Shown: positions 10,613 through 21,619 of the stretch, piece by piece
Numbering within the stretch: position 1 is the stretch's first letter
Layout of the letters: each line of letters opens with the position of its first letter
NCBI RefSeq assembly: GCF_963576675.1
Contig: NC_088913.1
Coordinates: 24,383,001-24,447,000 of the forward strand
DNA from: Euphorbia lathyris
Lineage: Eukaryota; Streptophyta; Magnoliopsida; Malpighiales; Euphorbiaceae
DNA: 64,000 bases
Direction: 5' to 3'
Translations under genes and position numbers: made by a program
The notes under the pieces: model-generated
What the model was told of the DNA's origin: nothing
The model's input: only the letters and a program-made list of their open reading frames with translations
The model's database searches: none

Positions 10613-12150
10613 CCAAAGGTAAGAAGGAAGATAATTCAACAGAAGAAGAGTTAGGAATGAAATATTACAGAGAATGATAATGAGAATAGAAATCGTTTTG
10701 TTCAGTGGGGTAGTTGACAGATGCGAGCTATGATCTCATTGAAAAGTTAAAGCTTGTTTTAAACTGTGTACCCTAATCGAGAAGTTCCTTAAAGCTTAAA
10801 ATTAGACTTCTACTTTCACAAGGAGCAACCACTCCCCCGACATGCCTCACTAAGGACTGGAATAAGTCACTCACTCTCGCATGGCATTTATTTACCATAG
10901 GAAAAAAATGCAACTTCACTCCTTAGCTCAGTCACCACACCGCTAGGGTGTGAGTTTGCCTTTTGGTCCTGAATCAATGGGTCAAAATTTTTCCAAACAT
11001 AGTCCAAAGGGCTTGACAAAGGTTGTAATGTTAGGCCCAGGTTATGGTTTGACAGTGAGAAGCTATTTAAGTGTATAAATTCTGTATTTATGCAAATTAT
11101 TTAACCTACTCAGCTTTCAAAATCTTAGCATTCCTTTCCTTACCCGACCCACACGGCCTGCTTCTTATAACAAACTACTCTTTCTATTCATAATAAACAA
11201 TCATTAAAGATTTCTCCATCCAAACACATGATTCCCAGGTCCCTTTCTATCTTTACTTTAGCATCATCTGCTCAATCGCCTTTGTTTTCATGATTTGTGT
11301 ATCTTTAAAAGCACATAATTTTAAATTAAGCAGCTGATTTTGAAGCACAAGACAGAATTCAGGGTATTTAGGAATATCAGTGAAAGGAGTGGGTTTCTTT
11401 GCGTGTTTTTAGAAAGAACAGGTTACGGCTCAAGTTGGTTATCCTAAAATTTTGAGTGCAAAGCACATATGGCTTTTTGTGTAGCGGAAAGGGAATCTAA
11501 TTGCCTTTTTCCTCCTATGATTGTTAAAAAGAATCTCCATTTCACCAGGGCAAACCAAGGCAAATTCTCCCTAAAGATAGTGAGTGCTGGCCCACTCAGA
11601 AAAAACATCAATGCATATTTTAGATGCACTTGCAGGCTCAAGTTCTCACTATTTTTGGGGAAATGCAATAAGGAAGGGTTTCTAATTGTGAAAGAAGATT
11701 TAAAAATTTCAAAATTTTCGGAACTTCCAGACTCAGGGAGACATAATTCAAACAAACAACTAAAACCAGACAAATCTATCATAACACGCACAGTCTGTAC
11801 AGTGATTCCCGTGAGTACAAAACAATCGACGAGATTGAATAAACAAGGAGATGATACAATGAAGAAAAATTACAAAGGACATTTACATCAAAGATTTACA
11901 AGGGGATACTTGCTATTCATCAAATCAATTAAATTAACAACCTGAATAAGCATTTATCATGTTATGCATGCATATATTGTGATGTGTAATTCCCCACCCC
12001 CAAATTAAAATGGAACATTGTCCTCAATGTTAGCAGGATGGCATCAAAGTATAGACAATAACAGCATGATAACATAGGCGGAGTGCACAAATTGATAGAG
12101 TAAGGGTGTTAGATGTTACCAAATGCTAGGACAGCGACAAAGGTGACGAA
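10613..12150 (-). other. Athila 3' non-coding region
   Basis: This 1.5-kb stretch between the ORF-1-type frame and the polypurine tract holds no recognisable protein. A second hairpin and G-tract sit at 11992-12031. A 158-codon plus-strand frame at 11469-11945 looks like chance. Confidence 0.65.
11992..12031 (-). other. Internal G-tract with AGGA-loop hairpin
   Basis: On the minus strand, AACATTG-AGGA-CAATGTT (12014-12031) is followed ten bases later by GGGGGTGGGG. The layout copies the terminal polypurine tract 1.4 kb downstream. It could be a second (central) plus-strand primer site or an RNA signal. Confidence 0.6.
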
Positions 12151-13520
12151 TCAGACGGGATGGGAGAGAGAGGAGTTAACCTCTCTATCCGCAGCGGCAG
12201 GAATGCCCACCCCTTTCGAGGAAGCATCAGCATTAGCAAATGTTTCAGGTGTTTTTCTTACTGGACTCTTGCCTGAAAAACCAGATGGACTTTCCTTGCC
12301 ATGCCCCTCAATGCAGATGGTTTTAAGCATGTCTATCGATCCCTGTTGTGCCTCGTATTTTTGCTCAAGGGCAAGTATCATTTCTCGGTTGGCTTGGTTT
12401 TGAGCAAACAGGGCGTTGAACTTGTCAAGGATGTCTTCACTAGAAAGCTTTGCACATTTCTTATAGAAATCCAGATCCTTTGGCAGCTCGACTTGTTTGG
12501 AATCCGATGAGACCGACACAGTTGGTTCACTTTTCCTCTTCCGGCTTTCGACTCTCCTGGCCGCAACAAAGTCCTCCATCCAAACCCACTTTCCATTCAC
12601 CAGTTTGCCAAACAACATGCTCTGCAGACTCCGGAGATCAATCTGGTCCGGGTGGTTCACAATAGTGAGCCGAGTGCGGTCCTCAGGCTTAAAAACCCTA
12701 TGGATTCAGCAATTCTAGTCACAATGCTCCCGCAACAGATGACCGAAGAGTTCTTTTTACCAAAAGCACTGATGTACTCCCCAAACCAGTAACCTAAATT
12801 CATCCTTGGCCCGATTGCCATACTCCACAAAGCTGTAAGGTCTACATGCGGCATAGTAGCTTGATTTTTGCGAGCAAAAATTGTGCCAAATACCAGTTTA
12901 TGCAAGTAACGAACAGCATAATCATCAATATTTGACGCCTTGGAAATGCTCCTGTCATAATGTGGCTGTCGTGAAATAGAACTCCAGAAGGCAGTAGGGT
13001 CAAAGACATCAGGGGTCTTGGTAAATGCTTCTTTGTACCTCTCGGACTCCAGGTCATCATCGTCCGAAGTGCCTAACAAACAGTTAAACATGTTGAGCGA
13101 AGGTCTCTGAGTGTGACCCATGAGCCTGAAACTGAACTTCCCTTCTTCATCAGGGTCAGTGATCTCAGCATCGTGCTTGAAAGTAGCCAGGAACTCTAAC
13201 GTCATTTCTTTGTATGCCGGCTCCTTCATCTTAAAGAAGCAGTTGAAATGGCCTGCCTCTATGAGCGTGCGCACTCGTTCAACAAGCTTGAGCCTCTTCA
13301 GGGTGTCCCAATAAACCGTTCTTATGGGCCTGAATTCAAGTTGAGCCAACTCTTCGTAGTACGTTTGCACCACAACATCTTTGAATTGAGAGAGTTTTTT
13401 CACTAGCTTTTCCTCCGGAACGAAGGCGACCGTGCTTGGTTCAGTCATCTTGCCTTTGGCTTTCTCTTTCTTTGTAGAGCCCTTGATTTTGACGTGCTTT
13501 CCAGATCCACAATTTCTCAT
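12151..13520 (-). pseudogene. Athila ORF-1-type (envelope-like) frame, frameshifted
   Basis: The start ATG is at 13520. The first part (287 codons, to 12657) and the second (12660-12151) are in different frames, with the shift near 12690 in a run of T/A. Together they make about 455 codons. Features typical of the Athila ORF-1 family are a basic N-terminus, a middle part with FRLMGHTQRPSLNMFNCLLG and SISRQPHYDRSISKASNI, then YLHKLVFGTIFARKNQ. The C-terminal part has a helical LEQKYEAQQG segment. It lies downstream of integrase, where Athila elements carry their extra frame. No clear membrane segment is seen, so an envelope role is unproven. Confidence 0.8.
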
Positions 13521-14175
13521 CTGAAAATCAAACTAAATAGGTGCCTCCACAACCGTGTATGAGAAAAAGAAATCTTGGTAAAGGTGAGAGAGAATAGTGG
13601 GTAAAGAATAATTAGGGTACCCAGCAGTCTGCTTCCTTTAAGTAGAAAAGAGGAGACAGATCTCTTGAACTACCGCCCTAAAGATCGTCTGCCACCTGGA
13701 AGGAGTTATATGGAGAGATGACCATACTAGGTGAAAGGATGCGAGGGTACCATAAATCCTTCATTTACTGCACACTGTCTCCCTTTGTTTTTATCGAGGG
13801 GGCGTATAAGCATAAATTACAGCTGATGATAGTGGATTTGACGTGTCCCTTATCTTTCCGATTTGTGTGTTTATTTTTATTTTGAATCTATTTCCCCCCC
13901 CCCCTAAAACTCTTACTACCTCGCTCCACTTCCCTCCATAGATCACACAGGCAAAACTTAAAACTCCACTCTTATTTGATAAGGGTAGAAGTTTTATATT
14001 TTTCCCTGTGAGTATATCGATGTGACTTGAATGCATGGTTAAAGCAAAAATGAGACAATGTAATTATTAGGTAAATGACTTAACACATGATGAGGGATAA
14101 TAAAATAAAAAGAATTGTTGGAGGGGTACTTTCTTGCTGCAATGGGTGTTTGCAGCGAACACCTTGTGCCTCTAG
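13521..14175 (-). other. Spacer between Athila integrase and ORF-1-type frame
   Basis: No gene seen. The stretch includes a run of C near 13896-13906. Such a leader before the extra frame is usual in Athila. Confidence 0.6.
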
Positions 14176-14748
14176 TCATTGGTGCGGAGGGTCCTGGAAG
14201 TGAACAGTGTCAATCTTCCTTTTGTGGTCATTCTCAAGATATGGTTTGAGACGCTGCCCATTCACTTTGAAAGGAGCATCACCATTTTTGAAAATTTCCA
14301 CAGCTTCATGCTCGAACACCCTGTTTACCGTGAATGGTCTTGACCATCGTGACTTTAGATTTCCTGGAAACAGCCTCAGCCTTGAATTGTACAAAAGGAC
14401 ATTTTGTCCTTCATGAAAGACTTTTTCCTGGATCTTTTTATCGTGCCACTGTTTGGTCTTCTCTTTGTAGTTTACTGCATTCTCGTACGAGAACAGCCTG
14501 AACTCTTCCATGTCACAAAGTTGAAGTTTTCGCTGATCTCCAACAGCCTGTTGCTCAAAATTTAAAAATGTTAATGCCCAAAAAGCCCTGTGTTCCATTT
14601 CAACCGGCAGGTGACAAGACTTTCCATATAACAATCTAAACGGAGACATTCCAATTAGTGTTTTATAGGCCATCCTATATGTCCAAAGAGCATCGTCAAG
14701 CTTGTTTGCCCAGTGATAAATGTCTATTTCAGCGATAAAATACCCACT
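14176..14748 (-). pseudogene. Athila integrase C-terminal part, 5' truncated
   Basis: The minus-strand frame is open from the junction at about 14748 to the stop at 14176. It starts inside the core after the catalytic residues: [10 protein letters not shown], then [32 protein letters not shown], then [19 protein letters not shown] and the chromatin-side end. These blocks are standard for Athila integrase. The frame is cut by the LTR of the nested element at 14749, and the upstream reverse transcriptase is absent from the window. Confidence 0.85.
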
Positions 14749-16199
14749 TGTTATGATATTTGTTAGCCGGTTTGATTGTCATCAAGGGTTTTATTGCTTG
14801 TTTTGTGTATTATGCCTCTACAGGGACTTATTATAAAGAAAGGAGCTGAATTGAGGCTATTTGGAGCTAATTTAGCTAAAGATATAAAATCTGGAGCTGT
14901 TTTAAAGACATGAAGTCGAAGCTGGGAGTTAGTCTTGCCCAAGACTAAGAAGCAAACGGGCAGAAATCTTTTCAAATATATCAAGTGCGAATCTGTTCAA
15001 TTCCATCACGTTTTCAGATGTCTATTAAGGAGTTTTGACCCTACAAATCAGGAAGGAAGAAGTCAATTAGTATTAGGAAGTTAGAATATTTATTTTTTGG
15101 TAATTAGTTAGGATTTATCTCCTAATTAGGGTTGGAGAACTCCTATAAATAGGAGAAGATCTATCTATAAGGAGAGTTTCAGTTTTACATTAAGTTTTAA
15201 ATTCCGTTTTATAATCAGTCACAGTTTCGGTTTTACATATCAATTTTAATTCCGTTTTTAGTTTTTAGGTTTAGCTTTTATTTTTATTTTGTTCTCTCTT
15301 TCACAAGAGAGAAATGTTGTTCTCCATGGCTATTCATAGCAAAACTTCCAATTTCGGTTAAGGGTTAATTCAAGGGCAGGTTTTCTCAAGTATTGTGAGA
15401 TCATTTTACTTCTATAATTCTTCTCTATCGATGTCATTTATTTATTCGCTGTGTTTTGGGATTTCATCCCAATTGTTAATTTACATTTGAGTAATAACGG
15501 CCGATTGTTCTTTGACTAAATTAACATACAACTATTTGATTAAACTAGGGAATCGAAGAGTCATTGTTTAGTTGAATCAAAGCATGTAGTAATTGATAAC
15601 ATAAAATCGAATCTTAGAATGTATTCGGAGATAAAATCAGACTGACAATCTGAAATTCCTTTCTCCACGTGAAATTAATACATCAAGATTCAATTTTATC
15701 ACGTCAAGTGAAAAAATAATTAAGTTTCTGAATCGATATCGCTGAGAATCGGTTGGCTTAGATTAGGTTCTTCTATTTCATAATGCTATTAACAGGTTGA
15801 ATCTTAGCCGCTGAGGAAAGGTTATTTGTTAATTAGGGATTGGTTATAGTCTTACTTAACCAATTCAATAATACAGAAGAATAATCCAAACTAATCTGAT
15901 ATTTGATTTAGAAGAATAATCTTTTCTGTCAATGATCAAGACTAACTGAAATCCTTGCCTGAGAATCCCTTGACTGAAATCTTCTTTACTATTTACATTC
16001 AATCCCAATTCTATTTCGCTGTTTTTGTTAATTTAGTTAATCAATGTAATCAAATCTCCCCTTATTTAATTTTATCGTCTTCTTGATTATTAATTTAGTT
16101 AAATCAGTACTAATCCTTTGGGTTCGACCTTTGCTTACCCTTGTGCAAGCCTAAGGGTTGTGAAGTTATAATTATCTTTGGTGGATTCGACACCCGTCA
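14749..16199 (+). repeat. 5' LTR of nested gag-only element (left family)
   Basis: The LTR starts TGTTATGATATT and ends CACCCGTCA, 1451 bp, followed by AAT and a tRNA-Asp-type primer site. A TATA box is at 15144-15151. No second copy exists in the window, so the start is inferred from the TG and from the break in Athila integrase. Confidence 0.65.
15144..15151 (+). promoter_or_regulatory. TATA box in left-family LTR
   Basis: TATAAATA lies within CTCCTA-TAAA-TAGGAG (15140-15155), a 6-bp inverted repeat around the box. Confidence 0.6.
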
Positions 16200-16203
16200 A
16201 ATT

Positions 16204-16221
16204 AGGCGCCATTGCCGGGGA
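16204..16221 (+). other. Primer binding site, tRNA-Asp type
   Basis: AGGCGCCATTGCCGGGGA matches 16 of 18 positions of the tRNA-Asp primer site used by Athila/Tat elements. It begins five bases after the LTR end. Confidence 0.75.
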
Positions 16222-16297
16222 TTAGTTTAACTTGCTTTAGTTTTATTAATAATCAGGTTTGTATTTTTTTTGTTTCTTTGAGTGATTTTTCATAATT

Positions 16298-16831
16298 ATG
16301 GATCATGTGCTTCAACTCATCAATGAGTACCGCTGGAATTCTGATCCATACTATTCTCCATGTCCCAATTTCTTTTGGAACCAATCAAGTTCAGATAATT
16401 ATCAATCATATTCTATTAATTCATCAACCTCTGGTATGTCCCTTGATGAAATTGTTTTGAATTAAGCCACTCCAACTTTAGTTCATGACTATGCGTTAGA
16501 GGAAGATGAAATAATAGAAAATGATATGGTAATGGGTGATAAAAATTACATAGCTGTTGATGAGTTAGATTATTTGAAGGATTTTTATGTTTTGGATGCA
16601 AGTAATTCAATCGTAAATTCAGAGAAATTTTTTCCAATTGACTCATCTAAGGCTAATGAAAATTTGGATATTCAAGAGGGTATAATTTTATATCCAATTG
16701 AATTTCATTGTGTTTTTCAGGTTGACTTGATTGATTCCACTATGCATGAAAAGAGTAACCCGGACAATCTTGAAAATATTTTTGGTTATGATTGGGATGG
16801 AAAGGAGGGTGAATGGTTAGGAATTGGATAA
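16298..16831 (+). pseudogene. Short acidic frame after the primer site
   Basis: ATG at 16298 opens a frame of 178 codons to the stop at 16829-16831, with one in-frame TAA at 16463-16465. The product begins MDHVLQLINEYRWNSDPYYS, is rich in Asn, Ser and acidic residues, and has no zinc knuckle. I do not recognise the family. Its place directly after the primer site and its following GGGAGGC hairpin suggest a reduced gag of a non-autonomous element. Confidence 0.45.
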
Positions 16832-16877
16832 TGTAAAATCACAGATGTCTGGCCAAAGACGTTAAATAGAGGCGCTT

Positions 16878-16893
16878 TTGGGAGGCAGCCCAA
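16878..16893 (+). other. GGGAGGC hairpin after short frame
   Basis: TTGGG-AGGCAG-CCCAA, preceded by GCGCTT, lies about 47 bases after the stop codon. The same arrangement occurs at 19321 after the gag-derived frame. Confidence 0.55.
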
Positions 16894-18314
16894 GTTGGTC
16901 CTGCTCAAGACCAACAGTTATCATTTTTGTTATGTTTTGCTTTTGTTCTTGTTTTATTTTATTTTGTTTTTGAATAACTAACTTGACTACCATCATCTTC
17001 TCCAATAGGCACGTGTTTCCTTTTGATTTAATTTGCAGGTGTCACGGTACTTGATAATGGTGGAATAAGCTTTAGTTTCAAGTTAAGTGGGCTTTATGAC
17101 AAGTTTAAAAAGAAATAAATGGATGCCCAACAGTAATTTTCAGGGAGGTAAAAAATAAAATAAAGAGGGACAAAGGGTTAAAAGGTTACAAGGGTAAATT
17201 GTGTACATCAATTACTTTAAACCCTATAGGAGATAAGATCCACTTCATCTTCTCTACACCTCAAAGCCGTCCTAAACAGGGAAGAAACAAAAACCATGCT
17301 CTTCAATTTTCGTCGATCTCACAACCACCGACTCAACCACCACAACAAGGAGGTATGCATCCTTCTGATACCGACATCCCAAGAAAGCAACCTTCAGACC
17401 TTCCGTCGTCAACTTCTTCAGTGCAGTTAAATCTACCATTGTCATTAACTTTGATGCCGACAACCTCCTTCTCCTCAAAAAAGGGTAGTAAGCACACTTT
17501 TCTTTTCAATTTATTTTTCTCTTGTCTGCTGCCCTTCGCCCCTGATTGTTTAAATTTCGCATTAAGGACAATGCGAGGAGAAAAGATGGGGAGGGATGTT
17601 TATATAGAAGTGCTTGACTAATTTTGGTTGTGATGGTTAATTTGTTAAAAGGCTTCTAGCTTCTGACTGGTTTGAAAATTTTTGTTGCTGGTATATTTGG
17701 TTTATGAATCTGTTGCTGAAATTTTAGCAAGTCTATTGCTGAAATTTTCTGAATTAATTGATGAAAATTTTCTGGGTTTTGGTGCTAAGTTGCTGCTGAA
17801 ATTTGGGATAAAATTTCTGAATGTACTGTTAAAATTTTCTGAGTTTATTGATGCAAATTTTCTGGGTTTTGGTGCTGATTTGCTGTTGTAAATCTATGAA
17901 TTTGCTGCTGAAATTTGGGTGGATTATGTGCAAGTTGCTGCTGTAAAATTAGGCATAATTTTATCAGAAAATATGCCCGAGTCTAGTGTGAGGTGTCACC
18001 TTTTGCTTCGTCCCTAAAACTACCTATTTTGCGCTCGATTGAAACTAGGTTGCTAACTTAGTATTGAAATCCTTAAGTCTTGTATTGAGTAAGGTCATTG
18101 ATTTCAAAGGGTCAAGATTGCATAATTGCTTTAAAGATGCATATGAACTACTTGATTAATCTCCCTTTACATGGAAAGATGTTTTGAATGAAGCAACACC
18201 ACTTTTATCCCTATTTTTGGAAAGACTTTGAGCCTAAATGCAAGAACAAAATACATTACACTTCGTTCTATTTTTCTGAGTGTTGTCCAATTTTAGTTTG
18301 AAATTCTATGATCA
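16894..18314 (+). other. Non-coding interior of composite element
   Basis: No gene recognised. At 17558-17575 there is CGCATTA-AGGA-CAATGCG, followed by the purine-rich AGGAGAAAAGATGGGGAGGG. This is the same hairpin-plus-G-tract layout as in the Athila element, with one stem base pair lost. A diverged tandem repeat lies at 17690-17945. A frame at 17199-17621 has no family features. Confidence 0.55.
17690..17945 (+). repeat. Diverged tandem repeat, about 87-bp period
   Basis: The block with words AAATTTTCTG, TTGATG and TTTTCTGGGTTTTGGTGCT appears twice, with extra partial copies of TTGCTGCTGAAATTTGGG around it. Confidence 0.5.
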
Positions 18315-19277
18315 ATGAATTGGCAAGAAAAAGTCGAGTGGCAAGCTCAAAAGTTTACTATCCCATCAAGACAATACATTCATGCCCTGGAGAATGAGTC
18401 TCCCAATCCCTCCATGGCCGACTTAAATGAGAAAATGGATATCTTGATGGCGAAACTGAGCCTCAACACCAATGAAAGTGTAAGTTTTATGGGTGATCAC
18501 CAAAGGTATAATTCTAACCCCAATTCTTACAACTTTTATGGTAGTGATTGGAGGAGACCTCAACACTCAAATTTGTCCTACGGGAACCCTAACATATTGA
18601 GGCCTCCAAATAGGTTTGTTAATGAGCACGGGGAAAACGGATTGGGAATGTTCCCTTACGAACAAGCAAGCCAAGTTCCTCCACAACCCTCTAGCTCACG
18701 AGATGAGGTGCTGTCCCTTTTGAAAGGAATATCAGCCCGACTTACAATCAACGAGGAGGTTTGCAAGGACTTGAGCAACCAATTGGCTCAAATAAACCAT
18801 GAGATGCAAGAGCAATCCCGAGATGCTCTCCCAGGCATAAAGGAAAACATAGAAATCCAACAAAGGGAATCAGCTCAAACCATCTCTTTGAGGAATGACA
18901 AAAAGGTAGAACTAAGTCCACTATCACATGCATCACTCGAGGTAAGTGAAGAACCGGAAGCGGTAAGCAACCCCGGTTCAAAATCTGAAATTATAAATCA
19001 TGTGATAGAAATAAATGATCAAATCGAAGCTTGTGTATATCAACTACCTTTTCCTCGAAAGTTAGAAAAGTTTGGATTTACTCCTTGTTCAGAAGTTTTC
19101 ATTCTCTTCGACCTACCAAGAGAATCCAAAAGGGAGCAAACCAAACTTTTTCATAATATGTTTAAATTCGACCTCCTGCTTTCATTAAACTTATTAGAGG
19201 CTCTTAATCCGTTTTGTAGGTACGGGTTATTTCTCAAGGAGTTCGAGTTCCTAACGCAAGTAGAAGCTTACACCTAG
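18315..19277 (+). CDS. Gag-derived frame of non-autonomous element
   Basis: 320 codons, uninterrupted. The middle part matches the C-terminal gag region of Athila elements: an Asn/Tyr/Pro-rich stretch (SYNFYGSDWRRPQHSN), then a heptad-like LLKGISARL...LSNQLAQINHEM, then ALPGIKENIEIQ and TISLRNDKKVE, parallel to the LPSNTEPNPKG and ITLRSGKQ blocks in the Athila gag at 22558-25048. The capsid part and zinc knuckle are missing, and the last 70 residues (RKLEKFGFTPCSEVF...) are not from gag. No protease or pol follows. It fits the class of gag-only terminal-repeat retrotransposons. The start may lie upstream if the frame was fused by deletion. Confidence 0.55.
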   Translation: MNWQEKVEWQAQKFTIPSRQYIHALENESPNPSMADLNEKMDILMAKLSLNTNESVSFMGDHQRYNSNPNSYNFYGSDWRRPQHSNLSYGNPNILRPPNRFVNEHGENGLGMFPYEQASQVPPQPSSSRDEVLSLLKGISARLTINEEVCKDLSNQLAQINHEMQEQSRDALPGIKENIEIQQRESAQTISLRNDKKVELSPLSHASLEVSEEPEAVSNPGSKSEIINHVIEINDQIEACVYQLPFPRKLEKFGFTPCSEVFILFDLPRESKREQTKLFHNMFKFDLLLSLNLLEALNPFCRYGLFLKEFEFLTQVEAYT

Positions 19278-19320
19278 GAAGGAACTCCATGTCGAGCTAA
19301 CCGACTATAAAGTAGCGCTT

Positions 19321-19338
19321 CTTGGGAGGCAACCCAAG
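19321..19338 (+). other. GGGAGGC hairpin after gag-derived frame
   Basis: CTTGGG-AGGCAA-CCCAAG (6-bp perfect stem), preceded by GCGCTT, lies 44 bases after the stop. It is the second copy of the motif at 16878. Confidence 0.6.
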
Positions 19339-20944
19339 TTTGGATTAAACTTTTTCTAGGTTTGTTTTTCCTTTTAATTCAATTATAGATTTCTATTTTT
19401 AACTTAGGTTAGTAAGTTGTCTTCTCCACCCTAACTTCTTTCACATGTGTTCTATTGTTTTATATGCAATGTTGGAACTATTTGCATATTTTTAGTGTGA
19501 GGAGGAGGGGAAGACAAACTTAAAAAAATTGTATAATTTTTGAAATTTTTGTTACGTCGTGTTTAGTTTAGTTTAGCGTTTTTCGGGTTTTATTTAGGTT
19601 TTGCATGTTTAGGACCTAAAACCGTGAACCTCCTTCGAATCTAAACTTCGTTATTTGTCCTTGAGGGCTGAGAACCGAATCTAAGATTGCATGACAACTA
19701 GTTTAGGTGTAGGACACAATCCTTGTATCTGTAAAAGCATGAGCTAAAGTTTGCATTTAGACCCTACTTTTGAAGAAATGCTAAAATCATTACTTAGGTA
19801 GATAACTTAAGAATTGAAGGCATGTGACATTAAACTTGAGTTTGGGGGAAAACTAGTAAACACAAAATTGAAACCCAAAGAATTGTGAGTTGAATTTGAG
19901 CCTAAGAGCGAACATCAAAAAGCTCTTTTTCTTGAAATTTTTGTGTGAATGCTTTGACTTGTGGAAGATTACAGATTTTGCACCTAATACTGTGTTGAAC
20001 CTACATGCAATGGTTTGAGATGATAAACGATGAATCAGCCTCATTAGAATTAACCCTTTTCTTTACCTTATTTTTTTTCTTTTTCATCCACTCTAGGAAG
20101 CCCCTTTGAGCCTACATTTTTGTAGTTTATAGATTTTTCTTTCGTTCTAACCTGTTTTTGCAAACCACAACTTGGTTTGCTATTTAACCCAATTTATTTT
20201 GCAAAGCTCAATTAGAGCCTTTGTTTTCTAGCGCTTATCTTTGTTTATGGCATTACAGTAGCAAGCCAAAAGGCTAAGAAGTGAATGAGCATCACTATCC
20301 CAAAAATCAAAAAAGAAAAAAAAGAGAAAAACAGAAAAAGAAAAAAAAAGAAAAGAAAAGAGACGAACAAAAGGGAAGAACTTCATTCCCCAGTTCTTAA
20401 AAAAATAAAAAACGTCTCAAGGAAACATCCCAAAAAGAAAATAATAAGGGATGAATAAAAAGCTCAGTCACTTCATATTTGCTAAAGCCATTTAAACTTT
20501 GTTTTTGTAGCACTAGAACTAATAACCCTTGTTGTACCTTTAACCCTCTAACCACATTACAACCCCGGTTAGAGGCTGTTTTTGATATCATCGGAATCAT
20601 ATAGCATAGTAGAGGAACGCGGATGAACGTGCAAAATAAACGTAATCCTAATCAAGAACATAAGCCGAGAGTAAACACCTTAGCCACCAAAAATTGTGTG
20701 AAATGAGTGAACTACCGATGGTGAGGTTTTTTACTTAGCGATCCCCTCAAGCTCGTTTAATTGAACATGTGTCCATTTGCTTAAAACTATGACCCATGAT
20801 AATTGAAATGCGGCTTTTGGATATCGTGTCTCTACTTTGTATTTCCGAATGCATGTATTTACAGATGCTCGAAATTGTGTCAAGCACCTAGTCAAATCGG
20901 GAGGTTTTCTGGCTTGCTTGTGATGGCGGGTTTAGTTTTTTTAG
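19339..20944 (+). other. 3' non-coding region of right-family element
   Basis: No gene seen. The stretch contains a long purine tract of A and G at about 20305-20365 and the G-rich word TTTGGGGGAAAAC near 19840. Long AT-rich 3' regions of this type are usual in Athila-like elements. Confidence 0.55.
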
Positions 20945-20984
20945 TTTACTTGGGGACAAGTAAAGTTTTAAGTGCGAGGAGGTT
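20945..20984 (+). other. Polypurine tract with adjoining hairpin (right family)
   Basis: TTTACTTG-GGGA-CAAGTAAA (8-bp perfect stem, 20945-20964) is followed by a purine-rich AGTGCGAGGAGG and the LTR start TGATAGG at 20985. Confidence 0.7.
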
Positions 20985-21387
20985 TGATAGGGGTCAAAAA
21001 CCCCTATCTTTGGGTACGGTTTTAGGACGGGTTTTAGAGTTATTTAGTTAATAAGCGAGCAATTCTCGCATTTAAATGCTTTTGTGTGAGTTAGTTAGAA
21101 ATTGGAAACGTTCTATTTACTTTTCGTCGTTTAGGCTCGTTTTATGATCAATTTAGGCAAATACGGCCGAAATAGCATGCATAGTATAATTCCGTTATCT
21201 TTTGAAGCTAATTGGTCCGTCAAAAGTCGCACCAAACGAAGCGTTTGCTTAAAATAAGCGATTGATGGATCAATTTAGCTTTCGGACTAATGTTATCTGG
21301 AGTTTCTATACGTGCGCAGGTGTAAGTTCGGGCGAAAAAGGACATAAAGGATACTCGGCAAGAATCGGGCGCGTTTCGGGCGAAAAC

Positions 21388-21525
21388 GCTCGGCGAGCAG
21401 GCCGTCAGGCGCCTGCTCGGCTAGCAGGAGCCTGCTCGCCGAGCAGGCCACTAGGCGCCTGCTCGGCGAGCAGGGGGCTGCTCGTCGCGAGCAGCCCTGC
21501 GGGAATTGGTCAAAAAGACCAATTC
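21388..21525 (+). repeat. Cluster of CTGCTCG-N-CGAGCAG palindromes
   Basis: Five inverted repeats share arms CTGCTCG/CGAGCAG or a shortened form, at 21388-21398, 21412-21428 (one mismatch), 21430-21448, 21458-21474 and 21477-21495, with centres G, G, C, G and TCG. A sixth hairpin, GAATTGGTC/GACCAATTC, is at 21503-21525. All lie 90-225 bp upstream of the TATA box. Confidence 0.8.
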
Positions 21526-21611
21526 CGCCCCCACGAAGCCACGATTGGCCCCACGTCTTCCTACACCAATAAGGACACAAAAATAGGTCAAAACGAGGCC
21601 CGAGCCGCGTC

Positions 21612-21619
21612 TATAAATA
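21612..21619 (+). promoter_or_regulatory. TATA box in right-family LTR
   Basis: TATAAATA is conserved at 51952-51959 in the solo copy. Confidence 0.6.

Noticed and set aside
11469..11945. 158-codon plus-strand frame antisense to Athila
   Set aside because: No recognisable domain or partner; open frames of this size occur by chance in this region. Worth revisiting only if conserved in other copies.
17199..17621. 140-codon plus-strand frame
   Set aside because: Low-complexity Pro/Ser content, no family features, and it overlaps the hairpin and G-tract signal.
21388..21525. Palindrome cluster as a CRISPR-like array
   Set aside because: Units are inverted repeats at uneven spacing inside a plant LTR, with no spacers of constant length and no cas genes.
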